A stretch of 64,000 bases of DNA from Verrucomicrobiales bacterium (GCA_029213265.1 JARGNG010000002.1:1-64000); one strand, 5' to 3'; positions 1-8,824 are shown, counted from the first letter of the stretch. Translations and numbers: made by a program. The notes: a model not told the origin generated them from the sequence alone.

Positions 1-869
1 GATCTCTCGTCGGATTGAATCAGATCATGGAAATGGATGTCGAGCGCGACGAACGTGGCGCGGGATACCTTTCGGTTCAGGAATTTAAACCTGAGATCCG
101 AATCGAAAATCTTCGCTTTGGATACGACCCGGACAGTGCGCCCGTTCTCGATGGGATCAACCTCTCGATTCAGCCTGGAGAACGGGTCGCCATCCTTGGA
201 AAGATCGGGTCCGGAAAAAGCTCTCTCCTGCGCCTCTTGATGAAGTTGGAGCAACCGATCGATGGAGGAATCTCCGTTTCCGGAATTGATTTGCGTCAGT
301 TTGACCCCGCAGAGATTCGCCAACACATGGGATACCTTCCCCAGGACCCGACATTGCTCTATGGGACCTTGCGTTCCAATCTCAAGGCGGGTTGTCCCTG
401 GATCGAAGACCAGGCTTTGCTGGAGGCGATCGATGCCGCCGGACTCGCCGGCTTCATTCGTTCGCTTCCCCGCGGCATCGATCATCCAGTAGCAGAAGGC
501 GGACGTTCACTTTCCGGGGGACAGCGTCAGTCCGTTGCCGCCGCCCGTGCCTTAGTGGAAAAGCCCGAATTGCTGGTCTTCGATGAACCAACCAGTTCGA
601 TGGACACCTCCAGCGAAAAACGGTTTCTCTCGAAACTGGACGAGTATCTATCCGCAGATACCGGCCGCACCATGATCGTCGCCACCCATCGCCGAACTGT
701 TCTCTCGATTGTCGACCGGGTAGTGGTCATTGAAAATGGGAAAGTCATCGCAGACGGGCCCAAAGAAAAAGTGGTGATGTCGAAAAAGGTGACTGAACCG
801 GACTTTCAACGGGAAACGATCCCCACTCCAAAACCTTCCTCAGCCTCCGAAATCGGAATGCTTTCGTGA
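1..869 (+). CDS. Type I secretion ABC transporter, ATPase part (LapB/HlyB type), 5' end cut by window
   Basis: The open frame runs from base 3 without a clear start, so the gene begins upstream and only the end of the membrane domain and the nucleotide-binding domain are seen. Numbering from the TTG at 15: Walker A GKIGSGKSS at 62-70, Q-loop Gln110, signature LSGGQ at 166-170, Walker B ELLVFDEP at 185-192, and the H-loop His at about 225. The motif GLNQIMEM..ER just before the ATPase domain is typical of the last helix of LapB/bacteriocin-type exporters. The protein would sit in the inner membrane and power one-step export of a large protein. The HlyD-type adaptor gene follows 3 nt later, so the two form an operon. 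All catalytic motifs are intact. The family is clear; the substrate is unknown. Confidence 0.9.
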   Translation, partial: SLVGLNQIMEMDVERDERGAGYLSVQEFKPEIRIENLRFGYDPDSAPVLDGINLSIQPGERVAILGKIGSGKSSLLRLLMKLEQPIDGGISVSGIDLRQFDPAEIRQHMGYLPQDPTLLYGTLRSNLKAGCPWIEDQALLEAIDAAGLAGFIRSLPRGIDHPVAEGGRSLSGGQRQSVAAARALVEKPELLVFDEPTSSMDTSSEKRFLSKLDEYLSADTGRTMIVATHRRTVLSIVDRVVVIENGKVIADGPKEKVVMSKKVTEPDFQRETIPTPKPSSASEIGMLS

Positions 870-872
870 ACG

Positions 873-2108
873 ATGAATCCTTCCGTACCCCAATCTAACG
901 AGTCTCTTAATCCTGTCCCGCGGGACGATATCGAGTATGTCAGAAGCGCCCGTGCCGCGATCCGGGGCGATCGCCTCGTTGGTGCGAATCTTCTCCTCTT
1001 TGCCATCGTCGGAGTGGTTGCCGCCTTCGTCTTCTGGGCTTCCCGGGCGGAGATTGACGAAGTGACGAAAGGGGATGGAAAAGTGATCCCCTCCTCCTCG
1101 ATCCAGACCATTCAGAATCTCGAAGGTGGAATCGTGGCGGAGATCATGGTTTCAGAAGGAAGCCGCGTTGAGGAAGGGGACATCCTTCTCCGGATCGATG
1201 ATACCCTGAGTGCCGCAAGTTACCGCGAGAATTTGACGAAAAGCCAGGCCCTACGAGCCCTGTTGGCGCGTCTCGCAGCGGAGGCGAATGGATCCGGGAT
1301 CATTGCCTTTCCTGAAGAATTGAAAAAGGATCGTCCCGATTTGATTGCCCGGGAAATCGCGCTGTTCGAGAAGCGTGAAAGAGAACTGGCCGAGCAAAGT
1401 CACATCATCGAACGAAGCCATCGCCTCGCCTCCGACGAATTGACTATGACCATTCCGCTGGTCCAGAAAGGAATTGTTTCCCGCGTCGAACAGCTTCGTC
1501 TCGAACGAGAAGTGAATGAGCTGGAGGGAAAGCTTCGCGAACTCGTGGGGGGGCGCCAGCAGGAAGCCATGGAGAAATTCAACGAGGCAAAGGGGCAGAA
1601 TGAGGAACTGAAGGCAGTACTGGACGGCCGGGAAGACCGGGTCAAACGGACTCTGGTTCGTTCACCGGTGGCCGGAACGGTCAATAAGCTTTACATGAAT
1701 ACGATCGGTGGAGTCGTCCAGGGTGGCGAGCCCATGGCGGATATTGTCCCGAATAACGAAACGCTTCTCGTAGAGGCAAAAGTCCGTCCGTCAGATATTG
1801 CCTTTCTCCGCCCCGGCCAGGAAGCGACTTTGAAGTTTTCCGCCTACGATTTCGCCATCTATGGAGGACTGAAAGGAACGGTCGAACACATCAGCGCGGA
1901 TACGATCGAAGACGAAATCGACAAACAGCATTATTACATGATTAAAGTGCGGAATGCGGAGGGGAGATTGATGAAAGACGGGGAAGAACTCGACATCATT
2001 CCCGGCATGACCGTGGAGGTCGATGTGCTGACGGGTCGAAGAACTGTTTTGCAATATCTCATGAAACCCTTCCACCGGATGCGTTTCAATGCATTGCGTG
2101 AACGCTAG
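873..2108 (+). CDS. HlyD-family type I secretion periplasmic adaptor
   Basis: 411 aa, the usual length for HlyD/LapC adaptors. A short cytosolic N-terminus is followed by one membrane helix at about residues 36-56, then the first half of a lipoyl-like domain (VIPSS...QNLEGGIVAE at 71-90, EGDILLRID near 101-109). A long charged coiled-coil hairpin spans about 115-245, and the second lipoyl half plus beta-barrel fill the rest (RSPVAGTV near 265; the PGM.VEVDVLTGRR ending is typical). It would bridge the inner-membrane ABC transporter and an outer-membrane TolC-like channel. The start lies 3 nt after the ABC gene stop, indicating cotranscription. No TolC homologue or RTX-type substrate is visible downstream, so partners are either upstream or elsewhere. 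Confidence 0.93.
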   Translation: MNPSVPQSNESLNPVPRDDIEYVRSARAAIRGDRLVGANLLLFAIVGVVAAFVFWASRAEIDEVTKGDGKVIPSSSIQTIQNLEGGIVAEIMVSEGSRVEEGDILLRIDDTLSAASYRENLTKSQALRALLARLAAEANGSGIIAFPEELKKDRPDLIAREIALFEKRERELAEQSHIIERSHRLASDELTMTIPLVQKGIVSRVEQLRLEREVNELEGKLRELVGGRQQEAMEKFNEAKGQNEELKAVLDGREDRVKRTLVRSPVAGTVNKLYMNTIGGVVQGGEPMADIVPNNETLLVEAKVRPSDIAFLRPGQEATLKFSAYDFAIYGGLKGTVEHISADTIEDEIDKQHYYMIKVRNAEGRLMKDGEELDIIPGMTVEVDVLTGRRTVLQYLMKPFHRMRFNALRER

Positions 2109-2132
2109 GGAATCGTTGCCACAAAAAACGAA

Positions 2133-2336
2133 ATGATGGAAATCGAGACAGAAGTCTTCTTTACCGAAGCTGGCACAGTCGAGGGATACGAGTGGGATTC
2201 ACGCACGGTTTTCGATGGAAATGTAAACTCCGCTTTCGGGGAGGAAGTGAAAGTCGAATTTAAAACGGTCTCGCATCATTCCTTCGCGAAAGAGCATTTG
2301 GAAACGGACTGTTCCATTTTTTCGAGCGTCTCGTAG
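2133..2336 (+). CDS. Possible small protein, unknown
   Basis: A 67-codon frame starting ATGATG 24 nt after the adaptor gene. The product is acidic, rich in Glu, Phe and Val, with no signal peptide or recognised domain. Codon use is not unlike that of neighbouring genes, but no good ribosome binding site precedes it and I recognise no family. It may be a real small gene of the secretion operon or just open leader sequence. Confidence 0.25.
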   Translation: MMEIETEVFFTEAGTVEGYEWDSRTVFDGNVNSAFGEEVKVEFKTVSHHSFAKEHLETDCSIFSSVS

Positions 2337-2341
2337 ACTTT

Positions 2342-2391
2342 TGACAGAGCCCGCTTATCCAACAGGGTTGACTCTGTCAGGATACCCTGTT
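2342..2391 (+). promoter_or_regulatory. Two interleaved inverted repeats upstream of a small gene
   Basis: Arm A TGACAGAG (2342-2349) is complementary to A' CTCTGTCA (2372-2379). Arm B AACAGGGT (2361-2368) is complementary to B' ACCCTGTT (2384-2391). Both stems are 8 bp and perfect. The order is A-B-A'-B', so as RNA the two stems are either mutually exclusive or form an H-type pseudoknot. B' ends 11 nt before the ATG at 2403. Arm B is copy 1 of the palindrome family also found at 19745 and 46939. The structure is seen directly; a regulatory role is inferred. Confidence 0.45.
2361..2391. repeat. Dispersed palindrome AACAGGGT..ACCCTGTT, copy 1
   Basis: Inverted arms AACAGGGT and ACCCTGTT are separated by 15 nt. 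The same core recurs at 19745-19775 and 46939-46968 with unrelated loop sequences. This copy lies between two plus-strand frames and has no T-tract. Confidence 0.6.
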
Positions 2392-2402
2392 GAGTTCCCG
2401 GC

Positions 2403-2666
2403 ATGGCATCAAGTGGACTTTCCCCGGAAGAATTAAGTGAGCTGATTCAACTCCTGGAGCGGAGACTTGCTGTGATCGGGGATGCGGAGATGCGGGAAAA
2501 CGATCCGGACGGTCAACTGCGGCAGTTGCAGGAAGTTTCGGAAGCGATTCAAGAATTTTCCAAAACGAAGCAGGAGCGCATTCCAATCCGGCTCCGTCAC
2601 TTTCTCGAAAACAGCAGCCTCAACAAGGCTCTGGATTGGGCCAAGGAGGCAATGGCGGAAGCGTAG
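2403..2666 (+). CDS. Small helical protein, unknown
   Basis: 87 aa, strongly charged and predicted mostly helical, with Leu/Glu/Gln-rich runs (LSPEELSELIQLLERRLAVI, then QLRQLQEVSEAIQEF), no signal peptide and no Cys. I do not recognise a family. It starts 11 nt after an interleaved inverted repeat and faces the 3' end of the DUF1501 gene. The regular heptad-like pattern and normal codon use favour a real cytosolic protein, possibly coiled-coil; function cannot be said. Confidence 0.5.
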   Translation: MASSGLSPEELSELIQLLERRLAVIGDAEMRENDPDGQLRQLQEVSEAIQEFSKTKQERIPIRLRHFLENSSLNKALDWAKEAMAEA

Positions 2667-2714
2667 TGGATCGCGGAAACAGCCTGACTGCGAGCCGGAC
2701 TCTCCGGAGTGCCT

Positions 2715-4145
2715 CTACGAGCTCGAAAAGATGGGTTTGTGCACGTGTCCTTCATTGAGGTCAATTCGCTCGGGCCGTCCTTTATGCATGTAAACGACTT
2801 CGGTGTGATCTAGGCCCAGCATCGCCATCACGGTCGAGTGGACATCGTGAACGTGCATTTTATCTTCCACCGCAAAAAGACCAAGTTCGTCCGTGGCACC
2901 AATGGTCTGGCCTCCTTTGGCTCCGCCGCCCGCCATCCACATGGTGAAGCCGGTCGGGTTGTGATCACGGCCGTCGCCTTTTTCGCTCATGGGAGTGCGT
3001 CCGAATTCTCCCCCCCAGATGATCAGGGTTTCGTCGAGGAGTCCGCGCTGCTTCAGGTCCTGAATCAATCCAACAATGGGAACGTCGACGTTGCGACAGA
3101 GGCGGCTGTGGTTGGTTTCCATTTTGGAGTGCGAATCCCACTTGCTGCCGGCTCCGTGGTAGAGCTGGATGAAGCGAACTCCGCGCTCCACCAGTCTTCG
3201 GGCCATGAGACATTGCCGACCGTAGACCTGGGTGTCTTTGTGATCGAGTCCGTAGAGTTTCTTGATGTGTTCCGGTTCGCTCTCCAAATCGATCGCTTCA
3301 GGCGCCTCCGCCTGCATTCGGAAAGCGAGTTCATAGCTGCGAATACGGGCCTCCAGATCGGTGTTGGATTCGCGGGAGTCATAGTGGGACTCATTGAGCT
3401 GGCCCAGGAAATCGAGTTTTTGCTTCTGTCGTTCCGTTGTGATTCCCCCGGGATTGTTCAGATTACGAATTGGTTCGGCACTGTTTTCGAGAAGGACACC
3501 CTGATGGATCGCCGGAATGAATCCCGAGCCCCAGGCGCGGGCTCCATTCACGACCATTGAGTTGGAGTCTTTGATCACGACAAATCCGGGGAGACTCTGG
3601 TTTTCAGATCCAAGACCATAGGAGATCCAGGAGCCGAGTGAAGGACGTCCTCCGAAAACGGAACCGGTATTCATCTGGCAAACGCCGCCCGCGTGATTGA
3701 TTCCGTCGGAAACACAGGAACGGATCACACAAAGATCATCCGCGATTCTGGAATGCTCGGGAAGCCAGTCCGAAATCCAGAGGCCGCTCTCCCCGTGTTG
3801 GTCCCATTTTCGCTGGGAAGCAAGGAGAGGGGAATTGACTTCACCCATGGCGGTGACCGGTCGCTCGAAGCTGTCCGGCAGCTTTTGACCGGCCAATTCG
3901 TTGAGGAGCGGCTTCGGATCAAAAAGATCGAGGTGGCTGGGGCCTCCTTCCATAAAAAGCCAGATCACATTCTTGGCCCGACCCATTTGATGGGGGATCT
4001 TTGCCTGAACCGGATTCGGCTTTTTCTGGGCCCCAAGCAAATTTTGACCGGTGAGTGCCGAGAGGGCAACGGCACCAAAACCGGCGCCGGCTTTTCCGAG
4101 GAATTCTCGTCGGCTGTTCGGGAGTTCGATTCGATTACAGGACAT
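2715..4145 (-). CDS. DUF1501 protein, Tat-exported, sulfatase-like fold
   Basis: 476 aa. The N-terminus has a twin-arginine motif SRREFLGK at 11-18 followed by a hydrophobic stretch ending near ALTGQ, so it is exported folded. The DUF1501 hallmarks are present: WLFMEGGPSHLDLFDPKP at about 62-79, WGGEFGRTP, and DGRDHNPTGF..W.AGGG near the C-terminus. The family belongs to the alkaline-phosphatase/sulfatase superfamily but its reaction is not established. It starts 57 nt after the stop of a DUF1549/DUF1553 gene. That pairing recurs throughout planctomycetes and verrucomicrobia, where the two are assumed to act together, perhaps on complex polysaccharide. It is the last gene of the operon transcribed from about 9.4 kb. 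Confidence 0.93.
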   Translation of the reverse strand: MSCNRIELPNSRREFLGKAGAGFGAVALSALTGQNLLGAQKKPNPVQAKIPHQMGRAKNVIWLFMEGGPSHLDLFDPKPLLNELAGQKLPDSFERPVTAMGEVNSPLLASQRKWDQHGESGLWISDWLPEHSRIADDLCVIRSCVSDGINHAGGVCQMNTGSVFGGRPSLGSWISYGLGSENQSLPGFVVIKDSNSMVVNGARAWGSGFIPAIHQGVLLENSAEPIRNLNNPGGITTERQKQKLDFLGQLNESHYDSRESNTDLEARIRSYELAFRMQAEAPEAIDLESEPEHIKKLYGLDHKDTQVYGRQCLMARRLVERGVRFIQLYHGAGSKWDSHSKMETNHSRLCRNVDVPIVGLIQDLKQRGLLDETLIIWGGEFGRTPMSEKGDGRDHNPTGFTMWMAGGGAKGGQTIGATDELGLFAVEDKMHVHDVHSTVMAMLGLDHTEVVYMHKGRPERIDLNEGHVHKPIFSSS

Positions 4146-4202
4146 GAGCGGGAGCGCCTTCGGCGCAGTAAAGGGTGGAAAATGAAAGAGGAAAGGCGGG
4201 TG

Positions 4203-7200
4203 TCAGTGGAGGTAGAGAAATTCGTTGGAAGAGAGAAGGGCATGGCAGAAGTCGGTCACCGCTCCGAGAAGCTGCGGTGGATAGCCCGATTTGGGTGATG
4301 CCGAAGGGCTGCGGAGCCAGGCGGTGTAGGGCTCGGGTTGGGCTCCGTTTTCTCCGTTGAACTGGAAATCGAAAACACGCTCGGCGGTCCCTCCATTGAT
4401 GAGAAGTTGTTTCTCTGTTAGGCTTCCTTTACTCACGGTGATGCGGGCGAGTTGGCCGTCCCAGAGATGTCCTTTTTGATCCCGGCCTCCGAGGAGTGCT
4501 TTGACACTCTCCTTTGCCGAGAGGCCCCCGACAATCTGGTGCGATACCGTCTTCGACTGAAGGGGGGCTTTCAGATCGGAAAGGTCCTTCAGGTAGAACG
4601 TCACCGATCCGCCGGTTGGATTGTCCGGCTGTTGTTTTGCGGAAATCGAGGCGGCGATGTAGGTGGGGCTTTGAAGAGGAAAGCGTAGATCGGATGCCAC
4701 CACTTCATAGATCACATTGTGCTGAAAGTCTTCGCCGATCAGTTGCATGATGAAATTGCGAGGTTCGTAGCGGGACTTTTCACTCGTGACTCCGAAGGAC
4801 CAGCCAACGTCTTCCTGGGAACCGCTCCACCGGCCGGCCAGCGTGTTGACCGAGGCATCCTTGTGCAGGCTGTCGATATTGGCGACCGCCTCGATCGTGA
4901 ACTCCTCTGCCGGCCAATTGACCTCAGTGATTTCGAGTCGCTCAAAACGGCTTCCGGGCTGCAGCCAGAGTGCGTTCTTTCCTAGAGCGGGTGATTCGAT
5001 CCCTTTGAAAACCTGATCAATCGGGCGAAGTCCGGTTTCGCCCGGGAATTTCGGTTTGGGTGGAGCGGGAGCACCCACGGCTGTCGATTGAGACTGGATG
5101 AAAGCAAGGGCACCCTCCACTTCTGAGGTGAGTGGTTCCCGCCCGTAGGCGATTTGATAGGCGGATCGAATCTGGTCAGCACCGATGGTCTGGCTCCCCG
5201 CCAGGATTCGCCTGGCGAAAGCAGTCGCCCGATCCATGGCCCATTCGCCGTTCACAAGAAGGAGGGACTGGGTCGGAGTCGTCGTCGAAGTTCGTGTCGG
5301 TGCCGAACTGAAGCCATTGGGTGCGTCGAAGCCGCCGATCATGGGATCCTTGGTGTTCCTCCGCTTGCTTACATAGACGCTTCGGTTGTGGGAGGACCCG
5401 CTTACGGAGGATCCGCCTTCGCGATGGGTGAGTTCACCTGAGGAAGTGAGCATCGCGTCGCGAATCTGCTCGGCGTCGAGTCGGCGGGGGGGGAATCGCC
5501 AGAGAAGTCGATTTTGTGGATCGGTGATGGTTTCGGCCGAAGTGGGCTCGCGCCGCGCCGTTTGGCGGTAGGTCGCACTGGTCATGAGAAGCCGATGGAG
5601 CGATTTGATTTTCCATCCGCCTTCCAAAAACTGTTCCGTGAGCCAGTCGAGCAATTCCGGATGACTCGGCTCTTCCCCGAGGCGCCCGAAATCGTTCGGG
5701 GTCGGGACCAGTCCCTGATGAAAATGCCGCTGCCAGACGCGGTTGACGATGACCCGGGTCGAGAGCGGATTTTTTTCGTCGGTGATCCAGTTCGCGAGGG
5801 CGGTGCGGCGACCGGTCGTCTGGCCCGTTGGTTGGATCTCAGGTTCGGGAAGGTCAAGCAGGGTGAAAAAAGCAGGTTCGACCGCGACTTTTTCCCCTCG
5901 CTTCTCGAAAAATGTCGTCGCCGGATTGGGTTTCACGTCGGTCGAGACAAAGGCGGAAGGGAGTGGCTGCGGCTTGCGATCTTCAAATTCTTTCAGCTTC
6001 GCGGTGAGCTCTTTGTATTGGGTCAGGATCTCCGGCTTCTTTTCGAACTCCTTCTCCCAATTCAGCTTCTGGTGCTTGTTGTCGACCTGACGCTGCACCA
6101 GTTGAGCCAGTTGCTCCTCATACGCGGTGCGTTCAGCTTGGGGCTTGTAGTAAAGTTTTTGAACGTCCTCGGGAAACTGCTTCACGATAAAGGTGACGTC
6201 GGAGTCCAGTTTGGGTTGTTGGAGAGCCGTGATTTCCGAGCGGATAGCGGCTGTTTCCTTCTCCCATGCGGTCATGGCAGCGTCGTATTCTTTTCTTTGC
6301 TCCGGATTCGCAAGGGTGGCGTCTTCGGGCCACCAGGTCGTGTTGAGAAAGGCCTGCAAGGCAAAGTAGTCTTTCTGAAGGATGGGATCGAATTTGTGAT
6401 CGTGGCATTGGGCACATCCGACGCCGAGTCCGAGGAACGCTTCCCCGGTGACGTTGGTCATCTCCGTCATGATGAGGTCCCATTGCATTCGGGCATTGCG
6501 CTGATTCCATTCGTAGATGCCCAGTCGGAGGAATGCGGTCCCGATGAGTTTCTCCGGATCGTCCGGGGAAAGTTCGTCTGCGGCCAACTGCTCGCGAACA
6601 AACTGGTCGTAGGGCTTGTCTTCGTTGAAGGAGCGAATCACATAGTCCCGGTAGCGCCAGCTCTCGGGACGGAGGTCGTCGGCGCGATACCCGTCGCTTT
6701 CGGCGTAGCGAACCACGTCGAGCCAGTGCTGTCCCCAGCGTTCGCCATAGCGGGGACTGTCGAGCAGGCGGTTGACTGTTTCGGAAACCGCTTTGTCCGG
6801 GTTCTCTTGATACGCCTGGATGAATTCGGCGGCTTCTTCTGCCCCGGGCGGAAGGCCATGCAAGTCAAAGTAGATCCGTCTCACGAGCTCTGCTCCACTG
6901 GCAACCCCGGCTGGCTCGAGATGATTTTCCTCAAGCTCGCGGGCGATGAAGTGGTCAATTTCGTTTTTTGCCCAGCTATCTCCGCTCGAAGGGGGCTGGA
7001 CTTTCGCGAGTGGTTGGATCGCCCACCACTTGCGGTCTTCCGCCGTAAAGCCGTTTTCATCCGTTTCTTCCCGATGAACCGACTCCGCCGGCCAGGGGGC
7101 GCCGAGTTTGATCCACTGCTCGAGGAGTCCGACCTGTTCCGCGGTCAGTTCCGACTTTGGCGGCATCGCAAAGTCGGGGTCCTCGCGCCGAACGACTTGC

Positions 7201-7451
7201 ATGAGAAGCGATTCGTCCGGATTTCCGGCCACCAATGCGGGTCCGGTGTCGCCACCTTCGCGGATGAAATCGATGTGATCGAGCCTCAGCCCGCCCTTTT
7301 GTTTTTCTTCTCCGTGACACTCAAAGCATTCCGCGGAGAGAAGGGGTCGGATTCTGTTTTCAAAAAATTTCAGGTGCTCCACGTCGGCGGTGTTTCCCCG
7401 CAGGGGGAGAAGAGCAATGGCAAAAGCGAGACTGGAAAGGAGGGCTTTCAT
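4203..7451 (-). CDS. Planctomycete-type cytochrome / DUF1549 / DUF1553 protein with LamG-like insert
   Basis: The start is placed at the ATG 7451-7449, which overlaps the upstream stop as ATGA and begins a signal peptide (MKALLSSLAFAIALLPL), giving 1082 aa. A PSCyt1 heme-binding domain carries CFECH at 42-46 with DFAMPP near 94-98 as a likely Met ligand. DUF1549 follows at about 165-375 with a second CxxCH (CAQCH, 346-350), then DUF1553 from about 560. Between roughly 810 and 1010 a concanavalin/LamG-like stretch interrupts the DUF1553 region, whose typical ending (DFCHALLSSNEFLYLH) is at the very C-terminus. The protein is exported and heme-binding; its enzymatic role is unproven in the family. 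It is third in the sigma-FecR operon, ahead of the DUF1501 gene. Confidence 0.92.
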   Translation of the reverse strand: MKALLSSLAFAIALLPLRGNTADVEHLKFFENRIRPLLSAECFECHGEEKQKGGLRLDHIDFIREGGDTGPALVAGNPDESLLMQVVRREDPDFAMPPKSELTAEQVGLLEQWIKLGAPWPAESVHREETDENGFTAEDRKWWAIQPLAKVQPPSSGDSWAKNEIDHFIARELEENHLEPAGVASGAELVRRIYFDLHGLPPGAEEAAEFIQAYQENPDKAVSETVNRLLDSPRYGERWGQHWLDVVRYAESDGYRADDLRPESWRYRDYVIRSFNEDKPYDQFVREQLAADELSPDDPEKLIGTAFLRLGIYEWNQRNARMQWDLIMTEMTNVTGEAFLGLGVGCAQCHDHKFDPILQKDYFALQAFLNTTWWPEDATLANPEQRKEYDAAMTAWEKETAAIRSEITALQQPKLDSDVTFIVKQFPEDVQKLYYKPQAERTAYEEQLAQLVQRQVDNKHQKLNWEKEFEKKPEILTQYKELTAKLKEFEDRKPQPLPSAFVSTDVKPNPATTFFEKRGEKVAVEPAFFTLLDLPEPEIQPTGQTTGRRTALANWITDEKNPLSTRVIVNRVWQRHFHQGLVPTPNDFGRLGEEPSHPELLDWLTEQFLEGGWKIKSLHRLLMTSATYRQTARREPTSAETITDPQNRLLWRFPPRRLDAEQIRDAMLTSSGELTHREGGSSVSGSSHNRSVYVSKRRNTKDPMIGGFDAPNGFSSAPTRTSTTTPTQSLLLVNGEWAMDRATAFARRILAGSQTIGADQIRSAYQIAYGREPLTSEVEGALAFIQSQSTAVGAPAPPKPKFPGETGLRPIDQVFKGIESPALGKNALWLQPGSRFERLEITEVNWPAEEFTIEAVANIDSLHKDASVNTLAGRWSGSQEDVGWSFGVTSEKSRYEPRNFIMQLIGEDFQHNVIYEVVASDLRFPLQSPTYIAASISAKQQPDNPTGGSVTFYLKDLSDLKAPLQSKTVSHQIVGGLSAKESVKALLGGRDQKGHLWDGQLARITVSKGSLTEKQLLINGGTAERVFDFQFNGENGAQPEPYTAWLRSPSASPKSGYPPQLLGAVTDFCHALLSSNEFLYLH

Positions 7452-8824
7452 TTGTCGGAGGAATTCCGGAACCAAAGAGTCGGGGCGGGGCCGACGGGGT
7501 GTTCTTTCGAGGCAAAGGCATGGACCAGCCCCTGTTTGTCGAATTCGCCGGTCTCACGAACCAGAACCAGGGTGACGAGGGATTCAGGTGCCGCCAGAAG
7601 ATAGGAGGAGAGGGCTTCGGATTCGATTTCGATGAGGGGGTTGGAATTTCCTTTTTGGATTGTGAATTCGGCAAGGCGAACGAAGGCAACGGGATTCAAT
7701 TCAGGGTCCGTAAAGGTGCTGTTGTCTTTCCATAAGATACCGTCTTCTGACCATTCGTGAATGGCTGGATCAAGGACTCCGAATACCGCAAATTCCGAGT
7801 CGGGCACGAGGGAGGAAAAACCGAGGCCACTCGATTCGACTTTCAGGGCGAGTTTGGCCGAGGACAGCCGGGACCGGTCCAGTTCGCTCAGGTCAAAGGT
7901 GAGCAGGGCGCGGCGTTCGTTTCCGGGAGCCAGGTCGGTGTGTTTTACCATGAGAAGCGGATCGCCGCCGGTTTGTCCGCTGCCGTTCGTCCGTCGAAGA
8001 TAGACATCCTTTCCTTCGCCACGGGCCGTTGAAATCTGCGTCCATCCGGAGGTGGGTTGGAGCGTGGCATCCGAGCGGGTGATTTCCTGATCGGGGCTTC
8101 CCGGTGCAATTCCAAAGTGGAGCGACTTCCCTGTCAGGATGTGAGTGGCGGCTTCGGCATCCCCCTCCCGGACTTTGACTTCCCCTTCAAAAACGAAAAC
8201 ATGGGAGCCGCCCACCGGAGTGTTGGTTACACCGAACCGGGTTCCGAGATCGATGACTTCCATCTTGTCGGTATCGATCGTGAATCCATGAGCGGAGTCC
8301 GGGACATCGGCGACGACGGATCCTTCGAGGAGACGGCATCGCATCGCGGAATCGACTTGAAGAACGGTGGGTGCTTCCAGCGTCACCGTCGCCCCGCTAT
8401 CGAATTGGATCGTCGCCATGCCTTCGGCAAGAGCGAGAACGCCCGGAGTCAGCTTGGCGCCCTCTCTCGTCGGTAAATCGGATCCTTCCCAGCGGCAGCC
8501 TTCCGCTTCGATCAGCGTGGCGACCGCTTGAGGAGCGGAGGAGGGGAGAAGGAAATAGGAAGCGGTCGCGAGCAGCGCGACGGTTGCCGCAGCGGCCCAC
8601 CCGGCAAAGGCGCTCCGTCCGGCTTTCACATGGGAGGAGGTATCCTCAATCGCGAGACTTGCGAGAGCGTCCCGGTCGACCTGGAGCCTGGCGTGAAGCC
8701 ACCGTTGTTCAACATACGATTGGAGAAGTTTCGGATCAGAAAGGAGATCCTTCTGCAGAGACTCCCATTCGGCTTCGCTGAGTTGCCCATCGAAAGAGCG
8801 GTCGATTCGGTCGTCGGAGTTCAT
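7448..8824 (-). CDS. FecR-type transmembrane protein with DNRLRE-like outer module
   Basis: 458 aa from the ATG at 8824, which overlaps the sigma-factor stop as ATGA; the open frame extends further upstream but that part lies inside the sigma gene. Residues 1-70 are a cytosolic segment (the EAEWESLQKDLLSDP type found next to planctomycete ECF sigmas). One membrane helix lies at about 70-92, a FecR domain at about 100-220 (GVLALAEGMATIQFDSGA, VIDLGTRFGV), and about 275-455 resembles DNRLRE/CBM96 modules (RRALLTFDLSEL, SSAKLALKV, HEWSEDGILW). The family normally regulates or senses for the adjacent ECF sigma factor. The extra outer module could bind polysaccharide or surfaces, which is inference. 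It ends with a second ATGA overlap into the cytochrome gene. Confidence 0.88.
   Translation of the reverse strand: MNSDDRIDRSFDGQLSEAEWESLQKDLLSDPKLLQSYVEQRWLHARLQVDRDALASLAIEDTSSHVKAGRSAFAGWAAAATVALLATASYFLLPSSAPQAVATLIEAEGCRWEGSDLPTREGAKLTPGVLALAEGMATIQFDSGATVTLEAPTVLQVDSAMRCRLLEGSVVADVPDSAHGFTIDTDKMEVIDLGTRFGVTNTPVGGSHVFVFEGEVKVREGDAEAATHILTGKSLHFGIAPGSPDQEITRSDATLQPTSGWTQISTARGEGKDVYLRRTNGSGQTGGDPLLMVKHTDLAPGNERRALLTFDLSELDRSRLSSAKLALKVESSGLGFSSLVPDSEFAVFGVLDPAIHEWSEDGILWKDNSTFTDPELNPVAFVRLAEFTIQKGNSNPLIEIESEALSSYLLAAPESLVTLVLVRETGEFDKQGLVHAFASKEHPVGPAPTLWFRNSSDK

Noticed and set aside
5514-7604. 696-codon plus-strand frame
   Set aside because: It is antisense to the cytochrome/DUF1549 gene; low in structure and Arg/Gly-rich. 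Long antisense frames are common here because of codon use.
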